A DNA stretch of 64,000 bases. Origin: Acidobacteriota bacterium (lineage in GTDB: Bacteria; Acidobacteriota; Terriglobia; Bryobacterales; Bryobacteraceae). The stretch lies in contig JAFKEE010000040.1 in the NCBI GenBank assembly GCA_017307505.1, positions 79,977-143,976 of the forward strand, read 5' to 3'. Of this stretch, positions 24,700 through 33,432 are shown piece by piece. Position 1 is the first letter of the stretch, and each line of letters begins with the position of its first letter. The position numbers and the translations under genes are program-made. A model generated the notes under the pieces. The model did no database searches. It was not told where the DNA came from and saw nothing but the letters and a program-made list of their open reading frames with translations.

Positions 24700-27176
24700 G
24701 GATTCCCGGACACTGGGCCGTCGTCCCCGTGCTGTTTGCGGCCGCGGCCGTGTCGACTGGGCAGACGCCCCCGCCGGAACCGCACAATGAGATGCACCAC
24801 GATGGCGGTCCGGCGCTGCCGGAGCGCCCCTCCGCCCTGCGCAAGGCTCTGCTGTTGCTGCGGGAAAGTAAGACGGCAGAGGCTCGCGTCGAACTGAATG
24901 CGCTCCTGAAAGCGTCACCGGATGATGCGGAGATCTGGTACCAGATTGCCCGCTCGCATCTGATGGATTATTACCGGGAGCGGGATCTGACCAAGCGCCG
25001 GATTGCCCTGGGACTGGCCATGGAGTCGCTGAATGGGGCGGTCAAGAAGAATCCCGATCACATTCCTGCACTGCGTGCGAAGGCGATTCTGCACGCGCGG
25101 TCGGAACTGCTCTATTACGATCCCAATCTTGCTTTCGAACTTGCCTCGAAGATCGCCAGGCTGGAGCCGAACGCAAACGGGTATCTGCTCAGCTTGTCAG
25201 AGTGGATGAGCGGCGAGGTGCGCTTTGTCCAGGAAGGCGGACACCGCGTGCCGCACGATCCGATGATCGGCATCGACCGCTCGGTCGAACTGCTGGAGCG
25301 GGTGATCGACAGCACCATGCCCTACAGCGACGAGGAAGCTGCGGCGTTGTTCATGATGGCGAGTACGCTCTCCAAACGCGGTAACTTTCTGGAATCGAAC
25401 AAGTACTTCGCACAAGCGGCGGCGCGCTCTAAATCGGCGGAGAAGACCGCCGAGATTCTCAGGGAGGTCGGGGCAAATCTCTATCGCCAGGGGCAGTACG
25501 TCGACGCCGCCAGCCAGTTCTATCAGACGCTGCAATGGCGCATGAATTCCGTGGATCAATGGCTGTTCTGGATTTCGCTGAAGCAGCTCAAGGGCGGACT
25601 GCCGCCATTGCCGCAAAACGTGATCTTCCCTGCCACGGAAGTTAAGGTGGATCCGGCCAATCCGCCACTGCTGTCTTTCGAAAACATGGCGCAGGAAATG
25701 GGGCTGGACCGTAAGGACGGCAACGGCACCGTGGCGTGGGGTGATTACGATGGCGACGGGAAGCTTGACGTTTTCCTGGCCGGCAGCGGGGCATTTATTG
25801 GGGTCTACCACAACGACGGCGGCAAGTTCCATGAGGTGACGGAAGAGGTGGGCCTCGCCAAGGTGCCGTCCGGCTACAGTCTCAATCTCATTGACTACGA
25901 CAACGACGGGAAGCTGGATCTGTACATCTCACTGAACGGCTGGAGCGGGCCACTGCGCAACAAGCTCTTTCGGAATGTCGGCGGGAAGTTTGTGGACGTT
26001 TCGAAACAGAGCGGAGCCGACGATCCTGGCGATGGATTCATCTCGCTCTGGGGTGACCTGGACAACGACGGCTTCCTGGATCTGGTCATCGCCAATGGCG
26101 TCCTGAAAGACGGCAGTGTGCCGCAGATTTACCACAACAACGGCAACGGCACCTTCACCAACGTCACCAAGGCCGCCGGGCTTGACGAACCTCCTGCGTA
26201 TGGGGCGATCGGCATTGCGCTGGGCGACTACGACAAGGACGGCAAGCTGGACATCCTGATCAATGGACTGGAGCCGGCGCCAAACCGGCTTTATCACAAC
26301 GATGGCAACCTGCACTTCACGAATGTCGCGGAGCAGGCAGGTGTCGTGCAGCCTACACATAACGGGTTTGTCTGTTTCTTCGTCGACTACAACAACGACG
26401 GGTTTCCGGACATTCTCACGACGAGCCTGGCCGACTGGAATTCGACGGTCGAAGGCTTGAAGCAAGGCTACAAACCCGCGAATCTGAAGGCCGTGCACCC
26501 CGACTCAAACCGTCTGTTCCGCAACAATGGCAACGGCACGTTCACCGATGTGACCTGGGACGCGAGGCTTTACTTCCCCATGGGCACGATGGGCGCCGGA
26601 GTGGGCGATCTGGACAATGATGGCTGCATTGACTTCTATTTCGGCACCGGCGACCCGCAGATGAGCCGGCTGGAGCCCAACCGGTTCTTCCACAACAATT
26701 GCGACGGAACATTCTCTGACCTGACCAACTATGTGGGATTCGCACGGCCAGGCAACAAGGGTCACGGGGTCGCTTTCGTGGACATCGATGAAGACGGCGA
26801 CCTCGATCTGTATGCCCAGTTGGGCGGCCACTATCCTGGCGACTGGGCGAACAATGCGTTCTATCGAAACCTGAAAGGCAACCAGAACAACTGGCTGCAA
26901 CTCGACCTGACGGGCGTGAAAAGCAACCGGTTCGCGGTGGGCACACAGGTGACGGCCAGAATGGGAGGATTCCTTGTCTATCGCGAGGTGAAGGGCAGTT
27001 CCGGATTCGGGTCCACCGAACCGTACCGCGTACACCTCGGCCTGGCAAGGCACCAGATGATCGAATCCCTGGAGATCCGCTGGCCCAGCGGCCTGGTGCA
27101 GAAGTTCAGCGGCGTAGCGGCAAACCAGGCCATTGCGTTGAAGGAAGGCGACGAGAACTGGACCAAGGTCCGGTAG
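24696..27176 (+). CDS. Secreted TPR plus FG-GAP/ASPIC-UnbV protein (CRTAC1-like), copy 2
   Basis: An 826-residue exported protein. The signal peptide (MRIPGHWAVVPVLFAAAAVS) leads into a TPR-rich helical half (about 60-310: ARVELNALLKASPDDAEIWY, AIRSHLMDYY-like segments, ANLYRQGQYVDAASQFYQTL). The second half contains about eight FG-GAP/VCBS repeats with calcium loops (WGDYDGDGKLDVFLAG, LGDYDKDGKLDILING, VGDLDNDGCIDFYFG, FVDIDEDGDLDLYAQ). It closes with an ASPIC/UnbV domain (GTQVTARMGGFLVYREV, HLGLARHQMIESLEIRWPSG). This is the fused equivalent of the separate TPR and CRTAC genes at 7239-10081. Translational coupling to DUF190 by an ATGA overlap is odd for a fluoride operon and may be only positional. 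Confidence 0.87.
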   Translation: MRIPGHWAVVPVLFAAAAVSTGQTPPPEPHNEMHHDGGPALPERPSALRKALLLLRESKTAEARVELNALLKASPDDAEIWYQIARSHLMDYYRERDLTKRRIALGLAMESLNGAVKKNPDHIPALRAKAILHARSELLYYDPNLAFELASKIARLEPNANGYLLSLSEWMSGEVRFVQEGGHRVPHDPMIGIDRSVELLERVIDSTMPYSDEEAAALFMMASTLSKRGNFLESNKYFAQAAARSKSAEKTAEILREVGANLYRQGQYVDAASQFYQTLQWRMNSVDQWLFWISLKQLKGGLPPLPQNVIFPATEVKVDPANPPLLSFENMAQEMGLDRKDGNGTVAWGDYDGDGKLDVFLAGSGAFIGVYHNDGGKFHEVTEEVGLAKVPSGYSLNLIDYDNDGKLDLYISLNGWSGPLRNKLFRNVGGKFVDVSKQSGADDPGDGFISLWGDLDNDGFLDLVIANGVLKDGSVPQIYHNNGNGTFTNVTKAAGLDEPPAYGAIGIALGDYDKDGKLDILINGLEPAPNRLYHNDGNLHFTNVAEQAGVVQPTHNGFVCFFVDYNNDGFPDILTTSLADWNSTVEGLKQGYKPANLKAVHPDSNRLFRNNGNGTFTDVTWDARLYFPMGTMGAGVGDLDNDGCIDFYFGTGDPQMSRLEPNRFFHNNCDGTFSDLTNYVGFARPGNKGHGVAFVDIDEDGDLDLYAQLGGHYPGDWANNAFYRNLKGNQNNWLQLDLTGVKSNRFAVGTQVTARMGGFLVYREVKGSSGFGSTEPYRVHLGLARHQMIESLEIRWPSGLVQKFSGVAANQAIALKEGDENWTKVR

Positions 27177-27181
27177 GCGAA

Positions 27182-29614
27182 TCAGCGCCGGACCGGAACG
27201 ACCACGTAGGGCATCTCCATCTCGAAATCCGGATAGTTGCGCCCGTTGCCCTGGTTGTCGACCGCTTCGACAAAGAACATCAGGTCCCATCGCGGGACAA
27301 TGAAGCCGGCTGGGATACTGGCGGTGTATACGCCGGATTTCCGATCGAAGACCATCGGCAGGGTGAGGTAATCCTCTATCTGGGTCAGGTGCCGATAGCG
27401 TAGCCGGACGACCTTTACACCAGCCGGATCCTTGACGACCGCCGAGATCCGCAGCGGCTCGCCCAGTGTTGCGAATCCGACAGATTGGATCGAGACGGAG
27501 GGCGGCTGCTGGTCCTGCAATCGCGCGGGTTCAGGCAGCGGCTTCGAAGGCTCCGCCACGGCGGGACGCTGCGCCTGAAGGGCAGCAAAGTCCTTCTCGA
27601 GTTTCTCCAGTTCCTCTTTCCAGTGACGTGGGAAGCCCACGGCATGGACTCCGAAAGCGAGGTCGTCGCTGTAGACATCTCCGGCCGCTTTCACGATGGA
27701 CCGCCAGGCATCCACAGCCTGCCGTTCCTTTTGAACAGCGTCGTCGAACGCAGCAACATTCCGGGTGTCGAGATAGAGGTTGTAGCTGACCGCCGCCAGC
27801 AAGCGGTGGCCGTGATAACGAGCCAGGCCCGCCAGGATACGCAGATCCGTGAGGGTCGTGACCAGTTCCCTGCCCGGCTTGGGTCCGGCGGCTTGCCCGG
27901 CCAGACCGGCTTCCGCCTCGATCGAATCGGCTATGTGGAGGAACCAGGCGCTGGTCTCCTGCGGGCGCCGGCGGGTTGCATCGGTCCCGTCGAGCAGGCG
28001 CCGCGCCTCTTCGCGCGGGCTGAGGAACTGCTCGATATCGGAGCCCTGGAGATCGGCGTACTTCGGCAGGCTATCCTCACGCATCATCTCGGCCCAGCCG
28101 CGCGTGGTGGGGAAATACTGGTAGCGGTAGGCGGCAGCCACGATACGCGGCAGTACCTGGCTGGCAAGGTGCAGTCCGCGCATCACATGCGGGCCGGCGG
28201 CAGCGCCAAAACGGGTTTCATATTCTCGTTGCCAGAACGCGACAGGCGCCGACGGATTGTAACTGGCACGGCCCCAAACCCTGAAGAAATCCCAGTAGCG
28301 TTCGAAGCCGTAGTCGGAGAAGCGGTAGCTGGAAGTAAGAATCTCACCGGGCTTTTCGTCATGCGGCGATCCGAGCATGTGGGTCGCCAGCGCCTCGTTC
28401 ACCTCGATGCTGCTGCCGCCGTAAATCCGTGTCGAGGCTACAAACCGGCGGACATACTCAGGATCGGCCCAGAGCAACAGCCGGCTGGTGCCCCCGTTCC
28501 ACAACCTCCAGACCATCTGGTAGCGCTGCGGAAAAGTGAGGAGATCCGCATAGCCGTGCCGCCGGTTCTTCTGGTCCTGCGTGTTAATGTGCGTCGGATG
28601 GAACGGCAACCCCATCTGCTCCATCCAGTACTTCGTGGTGACACGGGCCTTCAAGCCCTGGTCCAGGGCATCGAGGATCACGGCATCGGGCAGGCCCTTG
28701 GCGCGGAGGTCGACCCGTAAGTCGGGCCGCACCTGATGGATGAAACCGAAGACATCATGCCAGAAGGCCTGCATCTCCGACGGCTTCAGCCCGGACTCGT
28801 CGTGCATCCGGAACTGGATGCCATCGACATCGGGGAATGTGGAAAGGAATCGCCGCAGCGCTGCTTTCGTATACGGTGCAAGATTCTCAGCGTCCAGTCC
28901 CGAGACCAGGCCGGGCACTGCCTTGCCTGCATTCTCAGATGCGCCGGGTATCCCTCCGCCCTGCACTCCGCCGCGGTAGATGTGGTCCCAGATCCCGACA
29001 GTGATGCGGATCCCCCGCTCGTGCGCGAGCTTCATCATGGTCCGGAAGGACTCAGTATTGCGGGCTTGTTGCTCCGCCGTGATCCCGTTCAACCGGACGG
29101 AGTCAAAGCCCGGCGTATCGAAGAAGAACGGGTACAAGGGGGCCATGAACCCGCCGTTCTCATACCCGAAGATGACAACGAAGGAATTGATGCGGCTGGC
29201 AGCCAGCAAGTCGAAATACCGTTCCCAGTGGCGCGGATCGTGCAGCCTCTGCTCGAACAAGGCGCGCTGCATGGTGTACATGGATACGGCACGTTCGGCA
29301 ATAGCAGGCTGCTCCGAAAGAGTCTCGACGAAGCGCAGCCTGTCATCGGTGGCGCCAGCCGATCGGATACGGTCGGCTGTGTCCAGCGCGGCGTACATGA
29401 GCCCGGTGGAATCCGCGCCGCACAGGGATAGAACCGTTTTGCCGCCCCGCGAACTCCTGGCAACAGACAGGGATTCGGCCGGCGCCGGCACGGCCTGCGG
29501 GCAGGCGCGGCCGATGGCGGAAGTGACGGACACATCCGGCGGCAGCAACTGCTTCAGCCTTTCGAGACCGTAGTCGGCAGGGGTCAGGAGGAGTGCCAGC
29601 GCGAGAGGAAACAT
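27182..29614 (-). CDS. Putative secreted glycoside hydrolase, GH20/GH67-like architecture
   Basis: An 810-residue exported protein. After a short signal peptide, residues about 20-110 resemble the small alpha/beta domain that precedes the catalytic barrel in hexosaminidases and alpha-glucuronidases (VLSLCGADSTGLMYAALDTAD). A TIM-barrel-like region follows (115-430: RYFDLLAASRINSFVVIFGY, HERGIRITVGIWDHIYRGG, VDGIQFRMHDESGL, RRLLLWADPEYVRRF-like). Acidic pairs such as HDESG and WADPE are candidate catalytic residues. A helical domain and a C-terminal Ig-like module (VSIQSVGFATLGEPLRISAV) complete it. No exact family could be named from sequence reading, so substrate is open. Convergent with the copy-2 CRTAC gene, only 5 bp apart. 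Confidence 0.65.
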   Translation of the reverse strand: MFPLALALLLTPADYGLERLKQLLPPDVSVTSAIGRACPQAVPAPAESLSVARSSRGGKTVLSLCGADSTGLMYAALDTADRIRSAGATDDRLRFVETLSEQPAIAERAVSMYTMQRALFEQRLHDPRHWERYFDLLAASRINSFVVIFGYENGGFMAPLYPFFFDTPGFDSVRLNGITAEQQARNTESFRTMMKLAHERGIRITVGIWDHIYRGGVQGGGIPGASENAGKAVPGLVSGLDAENLAPYTKAALRRFLSTFPDVDGIQFRMHDESGLKPSEMQAFWHDVFGFIHQVRPDLRVDLRAKGLPDAVILDALDQGLKARVTTKYWMEQMGLPFHPTHINTQDQKNRRHGYADLLTFPQRYQMVWRLWNGGTSRLLLWADPEYVRRFVASTRIYGGSSIEVNEALATHMLGSPHDEKPGEILTSSYRFSDYGFERYWDFFRVWGRASYNPSAPVAFWQREYETRFGAAAGPHVMRGLHLASQVLPRIVAAAYRYQYFPTTRGWAEMMREDSLPKYADLQGSDIEQFLSPREEARRLLDGTDATRRRPQETSAWFLHIADSIEAEAGLAGQAAGPKPGRELVTTLTDLRILAGLARYHGHRLLAAVSYNLYLDTRNVAAFDDAVQKERQAVDAWRSIVKAAGDVYSDDLAFGVHAVGFPRHWKEELEKLEKDFAALQAQRPAVAEPSKPLPEPARLQDQQPPSVSIQSVGFATLGEPLRISAVVKDPAGVKVVRLRYRHLTQIEDYLTLPMVFDRKSGVYTASIPAGFIVPRWDLMFFVEAVDNQGNGRNYPDFEMEMPYVVVPVRR

Positions 29615-29651
29615 CGCGTTGATCGTACTAGAATGAGCCGCCGAAGACTAG

Positions 29652-29680
29652 AAAGGGGCGGCCCGGCTGGGACCGCCCCT
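29652..29680 (-). terminator. Intrinsic terminator of TonB receptor 2
   Basis: On the minus strand an 8-bp stem AGGGGCGG/CCGCCCCT, with an inner 3-bp extension, is followed by TTTC. It lies 24 bp after the receptor stop codon and before the glycosidase-like gene on the same strand. The T-run is short, so termination may be partial. Confidence 0.7.
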
Positions 29681-29703
29681 CTTCGATCAGCTGACCGGAT
29701 GAG

Positions 29704-32700
29704 TTACCACATGAGCTTCATGCGGATCTGAATCTGCCGGGGCAGGAAGTTCTGCGTCGACACCGTCGCCGGAGTGACTGTCCCGAACAGAGGGTTCGTC
29801 GGATCCGTGACAAACTGGTCGCGTCCGAAGAAGTTGTGGTTGAGGAGATTGAACGCCTCAAACCCGAACTGCGCGCGCAGGCGTTCCGTGATGTTGGTCA
29901 TCTTGGTCACCGACGCATCGGCCGAGAAGGCGTGATGGCGGCGGATCTGACCGGACCTGGACGGCGTGTAGCGCGGAGCATAGCTCGCGGTCTGCAGCCA
30001 GGCGTAGTTACTCACATCGGTGCCGCAACCACGCGCCAGGCTGAAGGAGGCCGGAGCGATGCTGCCGTCGTTGAACTGGCGCAGCACGCAGGGATTCCAC
30101 GCGCGAGGCTGGTAGGCTTTCCAATCGGTGCTGCCGTCCCAACCGCCGCCGGGCGTCTTCGGATCCTTCAGCTGAATGACGTTGCCGGGCAGATCGGCCG
30201 GTTCGCCGGACTGGTTGGTGTAGAACGTGGTGGCCTGCCAACCGGAGATCAGCTTCTTGGTGAAACCGTTGGCGCCGGAGCCCCACTTCTTGCCCTGCCC
30301 GAACGGCAGTTCGTAAATGGTGGTGAATTTGAACACATGCGGCCGGTCGTTGAGATAGATGCCCTGCTGATAGACGTCCCGGTAAGGATCGTTGAAACCC
30401 CACTTCTCGACTTCCTTCGAGAAGTTGTAGTTCGTCATCAGGCTGAGGCCGCCGCGCAGGCGCAGGTTGTAGGTGAGCTGCACGGAGTTGTACCAGATGT
30501 TGGAATCGTTGCGGCCCAACTGGGTGAGGTCGCCGTTAAACTGCGGGAACGGACGGTTTAACTGGAAGCGCGAGATCGTGTCGTTTAGATAGAACGGGGT
30601 GCCCTTGAAGGCCGAGATGCCTTTAAAGGGATTGGTCACGTTCGCGTCGCAGTAGGCCGGGCTGCCGCCTTCCTGGATGTTGCACTGCTTGCGGAAATCC
30701 AGGCTGGGGATGTTATAGACCTTCTGCATGTTCAGGTTCTGGCTGCGGCTTCCGACGTAGGTGATTTCGAAGTTGGAGTTCCTCGAAGTCTGATACTGGA
30801 AGCCGAACGAGAACGACCAGACGCGCGGCGTCTTGAAGTTGGAATCGAACCAGTTGTTGTTCTTGCCCGCGAAGGTCAGGGAACCGGCTGACGCGCCGGT
30901 GGGCGCGATAATGCCGTCCGGGTAAGGGTTAGCCAGAACGTTGGAATACGGAATGCGGCCCGGCTGCTGCAATGCCGGTGAGTCGCCTGCCGTCACCATG
31001 TAGTTGGTGTTGAAGAAACCGGCGCTCTGGAAGTAGTCGTTGGTGGGGTTCGAGTAGTACAAGCCGACGCCGCCGCGCATCACGAGCCGCGGGTTCATCT
31101 CGTAAGCGAACCCGATGCGAGGCTGCCAGTTCTTCTTGTTCAGATTGGCGGGGGTGCTTGGGATGCCACCCACTCCGGCGAAGGTGAAACTGCCGGACAG
31201 GTTGGCCAGCTGCGGGTACTGCGCGAGGCTGGCAGGCGACAACTGGCCCGCGATGGAACTCTTCGCCTTGGGGTCGAACGGTCCATTCATCCGGTTCCAT
31301 TTCTCGTGGGCCGGCTGATTGAAATCGATACGTACGCCCAGGTTCAGGGTCAGGGTGCGGGTGATCTTCCAGTCATCCTGGAAGTACGGCGCAGCGTAGA
31401 CCTGCTTCCACCAGGGGAACAGCGGGTAGTTCGAGTTGCCTTCGGGGATGCCCAGCAGGAACGTTGCGTACGGATCGCCGCTGGTGGAATCCGCCTGGTT
31501 CCAGCTCTTCTGGGTATAGCCGGAGTAGGCATTGAACTGCAGGATGTCGCCGGTGTTCTGTTGCAGATAGTTGATCTGGCGAATGTCCAGTCCGGCCTTC
31601 ATCGTGTGCTTGCCGGAGATCTTGGTGGCGTTGAACGACAACTGGTAGGTGTTGGTGAAGTTGTTGCTCTGGCCGCGGCCCAGCGGGTTGTAGATACTGG
31701 TGGTCCCGCTGTTGCCGTTGTAGAAGTTCCAGCGGCCGAAGTAGATCGGTGACGGCAGCTGAGAGATGAGGGAAGTGGGCAGGCCGAACTTCGAAACGTC
31801 GAAGCCTTCGTTCGCACGGCCGAAGCCCTTCTCGATGAACCGGTTGTAGGACGCGCGCGCATTCAGCACGAAGGTAGGCGTGATGGTGCCCACCCAGTCT
31901 GCGACGTAGGCGTCATTAATGCGCTGGAACGGCTGTTGTCCATCGGTACCCGGAGCGTTATCGATACCATTCGAGGCCCGATCTTCCGTGCGGTCGTTGG
32001 ACGCATGGCGGAAGAACGCGCGGTGCTTGTCGCCGAAGTTCCAGTCGAACTTGAGGATCAGGTTGTAGAACTTGTCGACGTCGAAATAGCCGGGATAGTA
32101 GGTGTTGAGTGTGCCATACCGGTTGCCGGCAGCCGTCGGCTGATTCGGCAGAGGCATGTAGGCCGTCACCGCCTTGGCGATCGGGCTCATCATGCTGGCC
32201 GGAATCTGGTTATTGGCGAAAGGCTTGCGGACCGGATTGCCGCTGGCATCCAGCGTCGCGTCGTAGGGATTGTACAACGTGATCGCCTGGCCGCTGGCGT
32301 TGGTCAACTTCGAGAAGTCGCCGTTGCGCATGTCGACCGTCGGCCAGGACACGAACAGCGGGTTGGGCGTGCCTTCGCGGTAATTCTCGAAGGTGCCCAG
32401 GTAGAACAGCTTCACTTTGCCGTCCTTCGGCAGGAGCTTCGGCAGGTAGACCGGACCCTCCACCTGGAACCCGTATTGATCCAGGTAGTGGTTGGGCCGC
32501 GGCGCGCCGCCGGACGGGTTAGTGGCCGACGCGGGAATGGCGTTGTTCTGGAACGTATTCGCGTCGAGTTGAGTGCGGCGCATATACTCCCAGCCGGTGG
32601 CGTGGAACGTATTCGTGCCGCTCTTTAGCACCACGTTCATGATGCCGCCGCCCGTACGGCCGTACTCGGCGTTGTACAGGTTCATCTGCATCGTGAATTC

Positions 32701-33357
32701 CTGAACAGCGTCCACAACCGGAACATATGCGATGTTGTTGCTGCCCATCTGGCCGCCGTTGGACGCGCCGTCCATCATGAACTCGGTGGACGAATCGCGG
32801 CTGCCATTCACTGACCACTGCGCGATCGCGCCGTTGTCGAAAGGACGCTGCCAGATGGCAGCGCCGCGGAACGTCACGCCAGGCATCATCGTGCCCAGCA
32901 TGAACGGATTGCGCGCGTTCAGCGGCATCTCGGCTACTTGCTGGGTTGTGACGACGCCGGAGCGGGACGCCGTCTGCGTTTCCAGGGCGAGCGCGTCGGC
33001 TGAGACTTCCACCGATTCGGTCACGGCGCCGACTTCCAGGTTGAAGTCCACAGCCAGGACCTTCGCCACCTGCAGAGTGACGTCGTCTTTCACGGATTGC
33101 TTGAAGCCGGAAGCGGTGACCGTCACTTTGTAGACACCAGGACGAAGGAAGGGCACGGTGTAACTGCCCGAAGTGTCTGTGGTGGCGGTGTTGGTTTCGT
33201 TGGTAGCCGTATTCACGGCCTGGATTTTTGCGCTTGGCACAGCACCTCCGCTCGCGTCAAAGACGTGACCGGAGATGGTGGCGCGGAATTCCTGCGCTGG
33301 CGCGCACACTGCGGCCAGACACAAGAGTGCGATCGCTATCGCGACTCTTCGTTTCAT
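29704..33357 (-). CDS. Oar-like TonB-dependent receptor, receptor 2
   Basis: A 1217-residue outer-membrane receptor. The signal peptide (MKRRVAIAIALLCLAAVCAP) is followed by a carboxypeptidase-regulatory-like domain (EFRATISGHVFDASGGAVPS) and a plug with LNARNPFMLGTMMPGVTFRG, FMMDGASNGGQMGSNNIAYV and GRTGGGIMNVVLKSGTNTFH. The remaining 800 residues form the barrel, ending RMKLMW with a terminal aromatic. AGGGGG lies 5 nt before the ATG at 33357, although the frame is open upstream to 33648. It is strikingly similar to receptor 3 (35138-38746) along the whole length, including the block NPFMLGTMMPGVTFRGAAIW, so the two are paralogues. Probably imports an oligomeric nutrient; the ligand is unknown. 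Confidence 0.9.
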   Translation of the reverse strand: MKRRVAIAIALLCLAAVCAPAQEFRATISGHVFDASGGAVPSAKIQAVNTATNETNTATTDTSGSYTVPFLRPGVYKVTVTASGFKQSVKDDVTLQVAKVLAVDFNLEVGAVTESVEVSADALALETQTASRSGVVTTQQVAEMPLNARNPFMLGTMMPGVTFRGAAIWQRPFDNGAIAQWSVNGSRDSSTEFMMDGASNGGQMGSNNIAYVPVVDAVQEFTMQMNLYNAEYGRTGGGIMNVVLKSGTNTFHATGWEYMRRTQLDANTFQNNAIPASATNPSGGAPRPNHYLDQYGFQVEGPVYLPKLLPKDGKVKLFYLGTFENYREGTPNPLFVSWPTVDMRNGDFSKLTNASGQAITLYNPYDATLDASGNPVRKPFANNQIPASMMSPIAKAVTAYMPLPNQPTAAGNRYGTLNTYYPGYFDVDKFYNLILKFDWNFGDKHRAFFRHASNDRTEDRASNGIDNAPGTDGQQPFQRINDAYVADWVGTITPTFVLNARASYNRFIEKGFGRANEGFDVSKFGLPTSLISQLPSPIYFGRWNFYNGNSGTTSIYNPLGRGQSNNFTNTYQLSFNATKISGKHTMKAGLDIRQINYLQQNTGDILQFNAYSGYTQKSWNQADSTSGDPYATFLLGIPEGNSNYPLFPWWKQVYAAPYFQDDWKITRTLTLNLGVRIDFNQPAHEKWNRMNGPFDPKAKSSIAGQLSPASLAQYPQLANLSGSFTFAGVGGIPSTPANLNKKNWQPRIGFAYEMNPRLVMRGGVGLYYSNPTNDYFQSAGFFNTNYMVTAGDSPALQQPGRIPYSNVLANPYPDGIIAPTGASAGSLTFAGKNNNWFDSNFKTPRVWSFSFGFQYQTSRNSNFEITYVGSRSQNLNMQKVYNIPSLDFRKQCNIQEGGSPAYCDANVTNPFKGISAFKGTPFYLNDTISRFQLNRPFPQFNGDLTQLGRNDSNIWYNSVQLTYNLRLRGGLSLMTNYNFSKEVEKWGFNDPYRDVYQQGIYLNDRPHVFKFTTIYELPFGQGKKWGSGANGFTKKLISGWQATTFYTNQSGEPADLPGNVIQLKDPKTPGGGWDGSTDWKAYQPRAWNPCVLRQFNDGSIAPASFSLARGCGTDVSNYAWLQTASYAPRYTPSRSGQIRRHHAFSADASVTKMTNITERLRAQFGFEAFNLLNHNFFGRDQFVTDPTNPLFGTVTPATVSTQNFLPRQIQIRMKLMW

Positions 33358-33416
33358 GCAGACCCCCTGCAAAATGCCATCGGACACGCCGGCGGACAGG
33401 GCCGACGATCGCGGCG

Positions 33417-33425
33417 ATAATATCA
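33417..33425 (-). promoter_or_regulatory. Extended -10 element of TonB receptor 2
   Basis: On the minus strand TGATATTAT fits an extended -10 promoter element (TG, one base, then TATTAT). It ends 60 bp before the receptor ATG. No good -35 box is visible. The leader downstream shares blocks with that of receptor 3, supporting a transcript start here. Confidence 0.5.
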
Positions 33426-33432
33426 CAAGACC

